NCBI RefSeq assembly: GCF_002021565.1
Contig: NZ_MSZX01000004.1
Location: 186,027 to 250,026 of the forward strand
Origin: Paenibacillus selenitireducens
GTDB lineage: Bacteria; Bacillota; Bacilli; Paenibacillales; Paenibacillaceae
Length of the DNA: 64,000 nt
Direction: 5' to 3'
The notes below the pieces were generated by a model. The model saw nothing but the letters and a program-made list of their open reading frames with translations, made no database searches and was not told the DNA's origin. The position numbers and the translations under genes are program-made. Positions 8,016 through 17,806 of this stretch are shown here, in pieces (the first letter of the stretch is position 1; each line of letters opens with the position of its first letter).

Positions 8016-9950
8016 GTGAAAAGTTCAGGTGTAACGGTAAGACGGAGAATATTATTCGCGCTATTCATAATATCTTTGGGGTTTGCTGCTCTGATGAGTA
8101 GGCTGGGGTATGTGCAATTATGGAAAGGCAATGAGCTGACAGAGAAGGCAGAAGATTCGTGGCGTCGCAATATCCCGTATTCCGCCAAACGCGGTGAAAT
8201 ATTGGATCGCAACAATGTACGATTAGCCTATAATGTCAGCTCTCCTAGCATTATGGCCATTCCCGTTCAGATTAAGGACAAACCTGCTGCTGCCAAAGCG
8301 CTCGCGAAAGTCCTGAATATGCCGGAAGAAACGATCCTCAAACAAATTTCCAAGCGCTCCAGATTAGAGAATATTCGTCCCGCGGGACGGAAGATTACGC
8401 TGGAGAAGGCACGTGAAATACGCGATCTGAATATCGACGGTATTGTCGTAGCGGAAGATAATAAAAGATATTATCCTTTTGACGATCTTGCTGCTTCTGT
8501 GCTTGGCATTGTTGGTTATGATGGCGGATTAACCGGTGTAGAACAACGCTATAACGATAAGCTGCAAGGTATGAATGGAAGTGTCTCCTTCCTATCGGAT
8601 GCAGCCGGCAGACAAATGCCGAATTCATCCGAAAAATTCAAGCAGCCACAGGATGGTTTAAATTTACAATTGACGATTGACAAATATATTCAGACAATAG
8701 TGGAGCGGGAGTTAGACCAAGCGATGGCGCAACTGCAGCCGAATTCCATTATTGCGATTGCGATGAATCCTAAAAATGGTGAGATTCTGGCGATGGCAAG
8801 CAAACCGGGATATGAGCCAGGAAACTATGTGGAGTACGCACCAGAGCTGTATAACCGGAATTTGCCGATCTGGAGTACATACGAGCCAGGTTCGACATTC
8901 AAGATCATCACGTTAGCTGCAGCGTTGGAAGAAAAGAAAGTTGATTTGAAGAATGACCACTTCTATGACCCAGGTTATGTGGATGTAAGTGGGGCTAAGC
9001 TTCGCTGTTGGAAGAGAGGGGGACATGGCAGCGAGACGTTCTTGGAAGTCGTGCAGAACTCTTGTAACCCCGGATTCGTTGCACTAGGACAGCGGTTAGG
9101 CAAGGATAAGTTGTTTGAATACATACGTAACTTTGGGTTTGGACAGAAAACCGGTATCGATCTAAGCGGTGAAGCAACGGGAATCTTGTTCAAGCCTTCT
9201 CGTGTGGGCCCTGTTGAGTTAGCGACGACAGCCTTTGGTCAAGGGGTTTCTGTGACACCTATTCAGCAAATCGCCGCGGTCTCTGCAGCCATTAATGGTG
9301 GAAAGTTATATCAACCACATGTTGCTAAATCCTTAATTCAGCCGGATACAGGGATAACGCTTGAAAATTTTGCCCCAACGATGATCCGTCAGGTCATTTC
9401 GGAGGACACCTCCAAGCAAGTAAGAGAAGCCCTGGAGAGCGTTGTTGCGAAAGGGACGGGAGGCAAAGCCTTTATTGATGGGTACCGCGTTGGCGGGAAG
9501 ACAGGGACAGCACAGAAAGTTATTAATGGAAAGTACTCTGCGAATGAGCATATCGTATCGTTTATTGGGTTCGCTCCAGCTGACGATCCGCAAATCGTCG
9601 TGTACACGGCCGTTGATAATCCGCAAGGGATTCAATTCGGGGGCGTGGTCGCTGCGCCGATTGTTCGAAATATTCTGGACGATGCATTACAATATATGGG
9701 GGTCCCGAAACGAAAAGATCAAATCGCGCACAATTATAAGCTTGATGAGATTCCCTATGTGACCGTCCCAGATATGAAAGGGATGACGCTCGACGATATT
9801 TATGAAGATATGAATTCGAATTTCAATCTAGCAAGAGCCGGATCGGGCAATGTGGTGATTAGCCAAGCGCCTAAGCCGGGAGAGCGGGTTGAGAAAGGTT
9901 CAACCATCCGCATTTATATGGGGAATGAACCTGCAGCTTCAAGTGAATGA
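8016..9950 (+). CDS. spoVD: Sporulation penicillin-binding protein SpoVD
   Basis: 644-residue class B PBP, nearly the length of B. subtilis SpoVD (646), needed for spore cortex synthesis. N-terminal membrane helix, then SxxK at Ser293-TFK, SxN at Ser349-CN and Lys495-TGT, and a single C-terminal PASTA domain (from VPDMKGMTL). The GTG at 8016 is chosen because AGGGAGGGGAG precedes it and the protein then begins like SpoVD; the frame continues to a TTG at 7944 but that lacks a binding site. Tandem duplication with pbpB is the standard Bacilli arrangement. One PASTA against two in PBP2B helps assign the two copies. Confidence 0.93.
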   Translation: MKSSGVTVRRRILFALFIISLGFAALMSRLGYVQLWKGNELTEKAEDSWRRNIPYSAKRGEILDRNNVRLAYNVSSPSIMAIPVQIKDKPAAAKALAKVLNMPEETILKQISKRSRLENIRPAGRKITLEKAREIRDLNIDGIVVAEDNKRYYPFDDLAASVLGIVGYDGGLTGVEQRYNDKLQGMNGSVSFLSDAAGRQMPNSSEKFKQPQDGLNLQLTIDKYIQTIVERELDQAMAQLQPNSIIAIAMNPKNGEILAMASKPGYEPGNYVEYAPELYNRNLPIWSTYEPGSTFKIITLAAALEEKKVDLKNDHFYDPGYVDVSGAKLRCWKRGGHGSETFLEVVQNSCNPGFVALGQRLGKDKLFEYIRNFGFGQKTGIDLSGEATGILFKPSRVGPVELATTAFGQGVSVTPIQQIAAVSAAINGGKLYQPHVAKSLIQPDTGITLENFAPTMIRQVISEDTSKQVREALESVVAKGTGGKAFIDGYRVGGKTGTAQKVINGKYSANEHIVSFIGFAPADDPQIVVYTAVDNPQGIQFGGVVAAPIVRNILDDALQYMGVPKRKDQIAHNYKLDEIPYVTVPDMKGMTLDDIYEDMNSNFNLARAGSGNVVISQAPKPGERVEKGSTIRIYMGNEPAASSE

Positions 9951-9983
9951 TGGTATTTATGGATTAGACGGAGGGATTAAGAC

Positions 9984-11474
9984 ATGCAATTAAAGGAACT
10001 CGTATCACGGTTAACGACAGCTCAGCTGGATGGCGAAGAAACCGTTGAAATAACTGGACTACAGACAGATTCTCGAAAGGTGCAGGCAGGGGACTTGTTC
10101 ATTTGTTTGCCTGGGCATACCGTCGACGGGCATGCTTTTGCAGATAAAGCCGTAACGCAAGGTGCGGTTGCACTTGTAGTGGAGCATAAGCTTGATGTGG
10201 CGATTCCGCAGATTCTTGTAAAAGACAGCCGATACGCAATGGCCGTATTCGCAGATTATTTCTACGGGTCTCCAAGCCAACAGATGAGAATGATCGGTGT
10301 AACCGGGACGAACGGGAAAACAACGACAACCTATCTGATTGAGCGGATACTAAGTGATGCTGGTTTTCAGCCGGGCATCATCGGCACCATTCAAATGCGG
10401 TATGCCGGTTACAAAATCGATATGTCTAGAACAACTCCAGAAGCTTTAGAATTACAGCAATCGCTGCATGCGATGGTTGAAGCAGGCACGGATGCTTGTG
10501 TCATGGAGGTATCCTCTCATGCCTTGGAGCAAGGGCGAGTGAAGGGGTGCCGGTTCCGGACTGCGATTTTCACGAATCTAACACAAGATCATTTAGATTA
10601 TCATAAGACGATGGAAGACTATCGTGCTGCCAAAGGGCTGTTCTTTTCTCGGTTAGGAAATGAATTCCCTATATCCCCAGAACAGCATCAATATTCCGTA
10701 TTCAATGTGGACGATGCTGCGACGGAATATTTCACAACATTAACCTCAGCAGAGGTCATTACGTACGGGGTTGATCAACCGGCAGATGTCCGCGCGAGTG
10801 AAATTCGAATTACTTCGAAAGGGACGCAATTTCATGTGTCTACGTTCCGGGGAAATACGGACATTCAGCTTCAAATGGTAGGGAAGTTTAATGTGTATAA
10901 TGCCTTGGCTGCGATCGCGGCCGGATTATTAGAGGGGATTTCATTAGAGCAAGTAAAAGCGAGCTTAGAAGCGATTCCTGGCGTTGATGGGCGCGTGGAA
11001 GCCGTTGATGCAGGACAATCCTATGCCGTCATTGTAGACTATGCCCACACACCGGATGGCTTGGAGAATGTCTTGAAGACGGTCAAAGAGTTCGCAACAG
11101 GACGTGTGCTGACCGTATTCGGATGCGGTGGTGATCGGGATCGGACGAAACGCCCGATTATGGGGCGACTGGCTGCCCAATATTCAGACCATGTGATCGT
11201 AACTTCGGATAACCCTCGTACAGAAGATCCGGCGCTTATTCTCGTAGATATTGAGCAAGGGATTATCGATGATACGACGCATACATCTACCTATGAGTTA
11301 GAAGTCGATCGCAGAGCGGCAATACAAAAGGCTATTGAAATGGCAAGCCCGCACGATGTAGTATTGATTGCGGGGAAAGGGCATGAAACCTATCAGCTCA
11401 TTGGACATGAGACCCATGATTTCGATGATCGAAAAGTTGCGAAAGAAGCGATAAGGGGCAATTCACGTGATTAA
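9984..11474 (+). CDS. murE: UDP-MurNAc-L-Ala-D-Glu:meso-diaminopimelate ligase MurE
   Basis: 496-residue Mur ligase adding the third stem-peptide residue. ATP-binding GTNGKTT lies at 108-114. The substrate-selecting DNPR motif at 409-412 indicates meso-diaminopimelate rather than lysine, so the wall is probably A1-gamma type. HDFDDRKVA is near the end. GGAGGGATTAAGAC precedes the ATG. It overlaps murF by 8 bases, suggesting translational coupling. Confidence 0.96.
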   Translation: MQLKELVSRLTTAQLDGEETVEITGLQTDSRKVQAGDLFICLPGHTVDGHAFADKAVTQGAVALVVEHKLDVAIPQILVKDSRYAMAVFADYFYGSPSQQMRMIGVTGTNGKTTTTYLIERILSDAGFQPGIIGTIQMRYAGYKIDMSRTTPEALELQQSLHAMVEAGTDACVMEVSSHALEQGRVKGCRFRTAIFTNLTQDHLDYHKTMEDYRAAKGLFFSRLGNEFPISPEQHQYSVFNVDDAATEYFTTLTSAEVITYGVDQPADVRASEIRITSKGTQFHVSTFRGNTDIQLQMVGKFNVYNALAAIAAGLLEGISLEQVKASLEAIPGVDGRVEAVDAGQSYAVIVDYAHTPDGLENVLKTVKEFATGRVLTVFGCGGDRDRTKRPIMGRLAAQYSDHVIVTSDNPRTEDPALILVDIEQGIIDDTTHTSTYELEVDRRAAIQKAIEMASPHDVVLIAGKGHETYQLIGHETHDFDDRKVAKEAIRGNSRD

Positions 11475-12867
11475 TAAAAAATTAAGTGAGATCGCTGCAT
11501 TAAGCGGTGGACGATTGTCACATGAACAATACGAAGATGTCATGATACACGGCGTAGAAACCGACACGCGGAAGTTGTCTGGAGGTACGTTATTCGTACC
11601 TTTGTCAGGCGAGCGTTTTGATGGTCTCGAATTCGTCGGAGACGCATTGAAGCAAGGGGCGTCTGCGGCATTCTGGCCGGAGAGCCGTGAGCTGCCGGCT
11701 ATAGAAGGAGCGCTCATTCTAGTCGATGATCCACTCCTAGCTTTGCAGCGTTTGGCAGCGAACTATCTTGAAGAACGTAATGTGCGAGTTGTTGGTATCA
11801 CGGGCAGTAACGGGAAGACGACAACCAAAGATATGGTTGCCGGGTTGTTGCGTGCGAAATATCAAGTTCATAAGACGAGTGGAAATTACAATAATCATAT
11901 CGGCCTACCGCTTACGATTCTTCAAATGCCGGAGCAGACCGATATCCTTGTGCTGGAAATGGGTATGAGCGGCCGCGGCGAAATTGAATTATTAGCAGGA
12001 ATTGCGAAACCGGAAGTGGCCGTCATTACGAATATTGGGGATGCACATATGCTTCAGTTAGGTTCCCGCGAAGAGATCGCGAGAGCGAAGCTTGAAATCG
12101 TGAGCGGTCTTCAGGATCACGGTTTGCTTGTCTATAACGGTGATGAGCCGCTGATCGCGCAAGTATTGAACGAAAAAGCAACCATTCAGCCCGCTGATAT
12201 GAAGCATTATCGGTTTGGCTTTGAACCTACGAATGATGATTACGCCACCGGGATTATGCTGAACGCACGAGGTACGATATTCACGACAACTTCGACAGAA
12301 GACGGGAGCTACTTCATTCCGTTACTTGGTCAACACAATGTGTCAAATGCGATGGCCGCGATGGCTGTGGCTAGATATTATGGCGTTGCTGAAGAAGATA
12401 TCCGCCAGCAATTACGAGACTTGGAAGTTACCGGCATGCGAACAGAAGTCGTTACGGGAGTTACGGGTCTTACGATCATTAATGACGCATATAATGCCAG
12501 TCCGACAGCCGTTCGTGCAGCCTTGCAATTATTCGATCAAATGAGTGGCTTCCGGCAAAAAGCGGTGGTCCTTGGCGACATGTTAGAACTTGGACCTGAT
12601 GAAGTCAATTTGCATCGATCAATTGGGCATGAATTCCGAGAAAAGAAAATAGATTACTTGTATACCTATGGTCCGCTTGCAGCAGAAATTGCAGCAGCTG
12701 CGTCGGAACACTTTCTAGCAGGACGTGTACGTGCCTTTGATGACAAAGGACAACTTGCATCCGAGCTATGCAGCATCCTATCTCCTAGAGACATCGTGAT
12801 GGTGAAAGGTTCCCGCGGCATGAGATTGGAAGAAGTGGTGCGTTCACTCCGTGAAACCGCATTATAG
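11467..12867 (+). CDS. murF: UDP-MurNAc-tripeptide:D-Ala-D-Ala ligase MurF
   Basis: 466-residue Mur ligase completing the pentapeptide in the cytoplasm. It has GITGSNGKTTTKDM (P-loop) near 115, GMSGRGEI, and the C-terminal INDAYNASP and LGDMLELG motifs typical of MurF. It starts at GTG 11467 inside the end of murE. In B. subtilis murF is not in the dcw cluster, so its place between murE and mraY is the ancestral order kept here. Confidence 0.96.
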   Translation: MINKKLSEIAALSGGRLSHEQYEDVMIHGVETDTRKLSGGTLFVPLSGERFDGLEFVGDALKQGASAAFWPESRELPAIEGALILVDDPLLALQRLAANYLEERNVRVVGITGSNGKTTTKDMVAGLLRAKYQVHKTSGNYNNHIGLPLTILQMPEQTDILVLEMGMSGRGEIELLAGIAKPEVAVITNIGDAHMLQLGSREEIARAKLEIVSGLQDHGLLVYNGDEPLIAQVLNEKATIQPADMKHYRFGFEPTNDDYATGIMLNARGTIFTTTSTEDGSYFIPLLGQHNVSNAMAAMAVARYYGVAEEDIRQQLRDLEVTGMRTEVVTGVTGLTIINDAYNASPTAVRAALQLFDQMSGFRQKAVVLGDMLELGPDEVNLHRSIGHEFREKKIDYLYTYGPLAAEIAAAASEHFLAGRVRAFDDKGQLASELCSILSPRDIVMVKGSRGMRLEEVVRSLRETAL

Positions 12868-12954
12868 AGGCTGTTCCCATATGGCATTCGTGAAAACAAG
12901 TGATTTTAAAATATGTGATTGTGGCAGTGATAGTATTTTAGGAGTGTGACGGTA

Positions 12955-13917
12955 GTGGACTTTAAATTAGTATTACTTACGATCGGTGTTTCCTTCATAT
13001 TAGCAGTTATCGTCGGACCTCTATGTATCCCTCTGCTAAGAAGATTGAAATTCGGTCAACAAATTCGTCAGGATGGACCTCAAGGTCATTTGAAAAAAGC
13101 AGGAACTCCAACGATGGGCGGAATTATCATTCTGCTGGCCTTTACGTTAAGTTTTTTGAAGTTTTCAGTGATTAATACAGATTTTGCTGTCCTTCTGGTC
13201 GCAACCTTAGGATTTGGATTAGTAGGGTTTCTGGACGATTACATTAAAATCGTCTTTAAACGTTCGCTGGGTCTGACAGCGAAGCAGAAGTTATTCGGGC
13301 AGTTATTGTTCGCTATTATCGTATGTGCATTACTCATCTCAGATCATCATAGCACGGTGCTTTCGATTCCGGGGACATCCGTGAAGTGGGATCTTGGATG
13401 GTTCTACTATGTATTTATCACCTTGATGATGCTCGCCATCAGTAATGCCGTGAACTTTACGGACGGCTTGGATGGGTTATTATCCGGCGTGAGTGCGATT
13501 GCTTTTGGAGCATTTGCAGTTATTGCGATGCAGGTTACAGAGCATTCGGCGGCCATCGCGGCAGCGGCTATGATTGGTGCAGTGCTCGGGTTCCTCGTCT
13601 TCAATGCGCATCCTGCCAAAGTATTTATGGGAGATTCAGGATCGCTCGGGATTGGCGGAGCCATTGCAGCCGTCGCAATTTTGACGAAAACAGAGCTGTT
13701 GTTTATTATAATTGGAGGCGTTTTTGTTATTGAAATGCTTTCTGTTATCCTACAAGTAGGCTCCTTTAAGCTAAGAGGGAAACGCATCTTCAAAATGAGC
13801 CCGATTCACCATCACTTTGAATTAAGCGGTTGGTCGGAATGGCGGGTCGTTATTACATTTTGGGTTGTCGGCCTGTTGCTTGCAGGACTTGGACTTATTA
13901 TCAACAAGGGGTTGTAA
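12955..13917 (+). CDS. mraY: Phospho-MurNAc-pentapeptide transferase MraY
   Basis: 320-residue polytopic membrane enzyme transferring phospho-MurNAc-pentapeptide to undecaprenyl phosphate to form lipid I. Recognisable parts: GTPTMGG near the N-terminus, the Asp pair in [26 protein letters not shown] and the histidine-rich [10 protein letters not shown]. Start: AGGAG at 12940-12944 is too close to the GTG at 12946 but 10 bases from the GTG at 12955, which also gives the usual MraY N-terminus. Confidence 0.95.
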   Translation: MDFKLVLLTIGVSFILAVIVGPLCIPLLRRLKFGQQIRQDGPQGHLKKAGTPTMGGIIILLAFTLSFLKFSVINTDFAVLLVATLGFGLVGFLDDYIKIVFKRSLGLTAKQKLFGQLLFAIIVCALLISDHHSTVLSIPGTSVKWDLGWFYYVFITLMMLAISNAVNFTDGLDGLLSGVSAIAFGAFAVIAMQVTEHSAAIAAAAMIGAVLGFLVFNAHPAKVFMGDSGSLGIGGAIAAVAILTKTELLFIIIGGVFVIEMLSVILQVGSFKLRGKRIFKMSPIHHHFELSGWSEWRVVITFWVVGLLLAGLGLIINKGL

Positions 13918-13920
13918 TAC

Positions 13921-15354
13921 ATGAAGTTACCTGAAGCTTACCGAGGCCAAGACGTTGTTGTTCTTGGTCTTGCCAAAAGCGGCTTGCAAGTCGCGAAAGT
14001 GTTGTCCCAGTGGGGCGCGAACGTTACAGTAAATGATAAAAAAGAACGTAATCTAAGTCCCGAAGCTGACGAATTAGAAGCTTTGGGCATTTCTGTTATT
14101 TGCGGGGGTCATCCGGACGAGCTTATTCATCCTGGTGTGGCTCTTGTTGTCAAAAACCCGGGCATACCTTATTCGGTAAAACCGCTTCAGCAGGCGTTGC
14201 AATTAGGCATTGAAATTGTGACGGAAGTGGAAGTCGCTTCCTATATCAGTGACGCACCGATCATCGGGATTACCGGTTCCAATGGGAAAACAACGACCAC
14301 CACGTGGGTGGGTGAAATATTAGATCGTGCAGGACTGCATCCAATCGTGGCGGGCAATATCGGAACACCGCTGGTTCAAGCGGTAGCAGATGCGACATCG
14401 GAGAACCGAATGGTTGTCGAATTAAGCAGCTTTCAGTTGAAAGGCACCCGAGCTTTTCATCCGCATATTGCTTGTCTGTTGAATATTGTGGAGACGCATT
14501 TGGACTATCATGGAACGATGGATGATTATGTCGCTTCCAAGGTCAACATATTTGCCAATCAGACGGCAGATGACTTTGCGATTCTGAACATGGACGATGC
14601 AGTCTGTCGTTCTTTGGTGGCCCAAATGAAGGCCAAAGTATTGCCGTTCTCCGGCAAGGAGCAGCTGGAGTATGGCGTATATGTAGAGCCTCCTTATCCG
14701 AAAGAAGCGGACACTGTCGATACATATGAGGGGATACGCCATGTCGTGTATCGGGATGCGGAAGGGCAAATCCATGAGATTATCGAAGTGGGTCACATTG
14801 GCATTCCGGCTCGCTACAATGTAGATAATGCGTTAGCTGCTTCCGCCATTAGCATTGCTGCCGGTGTCGAACCATCCCATCTTCGCACGCCATTATCGAA
14901 TTTCCGTGGGGTGGAGCATCGTTTAGAATTCGTGGAGTCGAAAAACGGCGTCGTGTACTACAATAACTCCAAGGCAACCAATTCGATTGCAACCATCAAG
15001 GCGCTGCAAGCCTTCAAAGACGATATTGTGCTGATTGCAGGCGGATTAGACCGCGGGTCGGATTATCTAGAGCTGCTTCCCGCATTGCAGCACAACGTGA
15101 AGGCTGTTGTTGTCATGGGACAGACCAAAGAGAAGATCGCTGGCGTAGCGCAGTCTGCGGGGATAGAGGTGATCAAAACCGTCGATACTGTGGAAGATGC
15201 GGCAGCAACGCTGCGTTCTGCAGTGATCCAGGCAGCTCAGCTTGCCCAACCGGGAGACGTCGTTCTATTATCTCCGGCGTGCGCAAGTTGGGACATGTTT
15301 GAATCCTATGAACAGCGTGGACGAATTTTTAAAGAGGCCGTGCATAATCTTTAA
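13921..15354 (+). CDS. murD: UDP-MurNAc-L-alanine:D-glutamate ligase MurD
   Basis: 477-residue Mur ligase adding D-glutamate. The N-terminal Rossmann part binds the UDP moiety (VVVLGLAKSGLQVAK), followed by ITGSNGKTTTTTW (P-loop) and the C-terminal YNNSKATNSIAT and LLSPACASWDMF motifs. Only 3 bases separate it from mraY. It is somewhat longer than typical MurD (about 450) through a loop around residues 250-280. Confidence 0.95.
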   Translation: MKLPEAYRGQDVVVLGLAKSGLQVAKVLSQWGANVTVNDKKERNLSPEADELEALGISVICGGHPDELIHPGVALVVKNPGIPYSVKPLQQALQLGIEIVTEVEVASYISDAPIIGITGSNGKTTTTTWVGEILDRAGLHPIVAGNIGTPLVQAVADATSENRMVVELSSFQLKGTRAFHPHIACLLNIVETHLDYHGTMDDYVASKVNIFANQTADDFAILNMDDAVCRSLVAQMKAKVLPFSGKEQLEYGVYVEPPYPKEADTVDTYEGIRHVVYRDAEGQIHEIIEVGHIGIPARYNVDNALAASAISIAAGVEPSHLRTPLSNFRGVEHRLEFVESKNGVVYYNNSKATNSIATIKALQAFKDDIVLIAGGLDRGSDYLELLPALQHNVKAVVVMGQTKEKIAGVAQSAGIEVIKTVDTVEDAAATLRSAVIQAAQLAQPGDVVLLSPACASWDMFESYEQRGRIFKEAVHNL

Positions 15355-15372
15355 TAGGGGGGCATGTTCAAG

Positions 15373-15394
15373 CCCTCACATTTCAATGTAAGGG
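15373..15394 (+). promoter_or_regulatory. Hairpin covering the spoVE ribosome binding site
   Basis: CCCTCACAT (15373-15381) can pair with ATGTAAGGG (15386-15394) through 8 pairs and one C-A mismatch, with a TTCA loop. The right arm contains the AAGGG that serves as ribosome binding site for the ATG at 15405. If formed, it would lower spoVE translation. Pairing is seen; function is inferred. Confidence 0.4.
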
Positions 15395-15404
15395 TGTGCC
15401 TGCC

Positions 15405-16502
15405 ATGTCAAAAACACGTTCCGCGCCAGACATCTGGCTTATTATTTCGATTCTATCGCTTCTCGGCATCGGAATGGTAATGGTGTACAGTGCGGGGGCT
15501 GTCGTAGCCTTTCATGATTACGGCGATTCGTTCTATTTTGTCAAACGTCAATTACTGTTTGCGGTACTAGGTTTAGTTGCGATGTATTTTACGATGAACA
15601 CCGATTACTGGGTATGGAAAAAGTATGCGAAGTTAGGGTTGATCCTTTGCTTTGCTTTACTGGTCATCGTATTGATTCCTGGAATTGGGGCTGTCCGCGG
15701 CGGTGCGCGCAGTTGGCTCGGAATCAGTTCATTTGGTATTCAGCCGTCTGAATTTATGAAGCTAGCAATGATTCTATTCTTATCGAAGCTGCTCGCAGAT
15801 CGTCAGGCAGAACTCGGATCCTTCGTAAAGGGTCTTGTACCGCCTCTCGGAATTATGGGTCTTGCGTTCGGATTGATTATGCTGCAGCCGGATTTGGGAA
15901 CAGGTACGGTTATGGTGGGCGCATCTCTGCTTGTTATTTACATATCTGGCGCGAAGGTGCGTCATTTGGCTTCTCTCGGCTTAGTTGGGGTAGCGGGCTT
16001 TATAGGGCTCGTTCTAGCCGCTCCGTACCGGCTTGCACGGATCACATCGTTCTTGGATCCTTGGAGCGACCCGTTGGGCGCCGGTTACCAGGCCATTCAA
16101 TCGCTATATGCGATCGGACCGGGAGGATTTGTAGGTCTTGGGCTTGGGATGAGTCGGCAAAAGTATAGCTACGTTCCTGAACCGCAGACGGATTTCATTT
16201 TTTCGATTTTAGCTGAAGAACTTGGGTTTATTGGCGGAATAACCGTTTTAGTCTTATTTTTAATTCTAGTATGGCGCGGCATGCGTGTGGCGATGACGAT
16301 ATCCGATCCCTTTGGCAGCTTTCTAGCCGTAGGAATCGTAGGTATTGTTGCCGTCCAAGTCATTATTAACATCGGGGTGGTTATCGGTCTGATGCCTGTT
16401 ACAGGTATTACGCTGCCGTTAATCAGCTATGGTGGTTCATCACTGACTTTAATGCTGACCGCTTTTGGTATTTTATTGAATATATCCCGTTACGCGAGGT
16501 GA
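15405..16502 (+). CDS. spoVE: SEDS peptidoglycan polymerase SpoVE/FtsW
   Basis: 365-residue SEDS-family membrane protein with about ten hydrophobic segments that polymerises lipid II into glycan strands, paired with a class B PBP (here SpoVD or PBP2B). Family motifs: GGARSWLG, QPSEFMK, LQPDLGT, YVPEPQTDFIFS and the C-terminal LISYGGSS. Length and position between murD and murG match B. subtilis SpoVE (366). No separate ftsW is seen in the window, so this copy could serve division, sporulation or both. ATG 15405 is preferred over GTG 15396 because of AAGGGTG spacing. Confidence 0.9.
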   Translation: MSKTRSAPDIWLIISILSLLGIGMVMVYSAGAVVAFHDYGDSFYFVKRQLLFAVLGLVAMYFTMNTDYWVWKKYAKLGLILCFALLVIVLIPGIGAVRGGARSWLGISSFGIQPSEFMKLAMILFLSKLLADRQAELGSFVKGLVPPLGIMGLAFGLIMLQPDLGTGTVMVGASLLVIYISGAKVRHLASLGLVGVAGFIGLVLAAPYRLARITSFLDPWSDPLGAGYQAIQSLYAIGPGGFVGLGLGMSRQKYSYVPEPQTDFIFSILAEELGFIGGITVLVLFLILVWRGMRVAMTISDPFGSFLAVGIVGIVAVQVIINIGVVIGLMPVTGITLPLISYGGSSLTLMLTAFGILLNISRYAR

Positions 16503-16507
16503 ATGTC

Positions 16508-17620
16508 ATGCGAGTTGTACTCAGCGGCGGCGGCACCGGAGGTCATATTTACCCGGCAGTTGCCATTGCTAGACAATGTCAAACAGAGCATCCGGACACA
16601 CAAATATTATACATTGGTACAACCAAAGGACTGGAGAGCACGCTCATTCCAAAAGAGAACATTCCTTTTGAAGCGATTGAAATTACAGGTTTTCGTCGGA
16701 AGCTATCGATGGAAAATGTAAAGACGGTCGTTCGGTTTCTAAAAGGTGTGAGCCGTTCCAAAAAAATATTGAAAGAATTTAAACCCGATGTCGTCATTGG
16801 AACGGGGGGATACGTCTGCGGTCCTGTTGTCTATGCTGCATCTAAGCTGGGCATTCCGACGATGATCCATGAGCAGAATGCCATCCCAGGATTAACGAAC
16901 AATTTCTTAAGTCGTTATGCAGACACGGTTGCGCTAAGTTTCAAAGAGTCTCAGAATCAGTTCAAACAAGCCAAACATGTGTTGTTTACCGGGAATCCGC
17001 GTGCGACAGCCGTCTACCATGCTGACCGTAAGAAAGGGTATGCCTCGTTAGGTATCCCTGAAGGCAGTCGCATCGTGCTGATCGTCGGCGGAAGCCGCGG
17101 TGCAAAGGCGATTAATGAGGCGATGATGGGGATGGCTTCGCATCTCACGCGTCTTCCAGATGTCTACTTTGTCTATGTGACGGGGGAGAGTTACTACGCG
17201 AATACGCTGGAGAAGATTCAACAAACGGTCAATCCGATGCCGAAGCGGCTCCAGATCCTGCCTTATCTTCATAATATGCCGGATGTGCTTGCAGCAACTT
17301 CGCTTGTGATTGGACGTTCAGGGGCTTCGTCATTAGCAGAAATGACTTCTCTTGGCATCCCGTCGATTCTGATCCCGTCGCCGAATGTGACGAATAACCA
17401 CCAGGAAGCTAATGCCCGTTCTCTTGAGCGAGCGAATGCGGCGGAAGTCATTCTAGAGCGGGAGCTCGAGGGTTCGAAGCTATTCGCCCTTGTAGAGAAT
17501 ATTATGAATGATCATGCACGGTGGGATAAGATGTCTGAAGCCGCGAGAACGCTGGGACAGCCGGATTCGGCAGAACGTATCGTGCAAGAAATGATTCGAT
17601 TAACGGAACAAAATCGATAA
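16508..17620 (+). CDS. murG: Lipid II synthase MurG (GlcNAc transferase)
   Basis: 370-residue GT28 glycosyltransferase on the inner face of the membrane, adding GlcNAc to lipid I. The N-terminal SGGGTGGHIYPA loop is next to the start, GGSRGAKAIN lies mid-protein, and GRSGASSLAEM plus NHQEANA form the donor site. The ATG at 16508 is chosen because GAGGTG lies 6 bases before it and the protein then begins MRVVLSGGG like its relatives; the frame also opens at GTG 16499, overlapping the spoVE stop. Confidence 0.95.
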   Translation: MRVVLSGGGTGGHIYPAVAIARQCQTEHPDTQILYIGTTKGLESTLIPKENIPFEAIEITGFRRKLSMENVKTVVRFLKGVSRSKKILKEFKPDVVIGTGGYVCGPVVYAASKLGIPTMIHEQNAIPGLTNNFLSRYADTVALSFKESQNQFKQAKHVLFTGNPRATAVYHADRKKGYASLGIPEGSRIVLIVGGSRGAKAINEAMMGMASHLTRLPDVYFVYVTGESYYANTLEKIQQTVNPMPKRLQILPYLHNMPDVLAATSLVIGRSGASSLAEMTSLGIPSILIPSPNVTNNHQEANARSLERANAAEVILERELEGSKLFALVENIMNDHARWDKMSEAARTLGQPDSAERIVQEMIRLTEQNR

Positions 17621-17806
17621 AACGACAACTAGAATTAGCACACAGTAGAAGACCCTAGGCGATTGTCACACTCCCCCTCTGTCTGACATAAGATACTCTA
17701 TAATCGTGGCAGACATCCATGAGGTCCGGCATTCACAAGCCTGATTGGAGTTACATTGACGCCTGAGGTCGCTCTCTTACTGATTTGCACGAAGGAGGTT
17801 CATGGT

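Noticed and set aside
17663-17704. Sigma-A promoter between murG and murB
   Set aside because: TATAAT at 17699-17704 has no acceptable -35 at 16-18 bases; TTGTCA at 17663 is 30 bases away.
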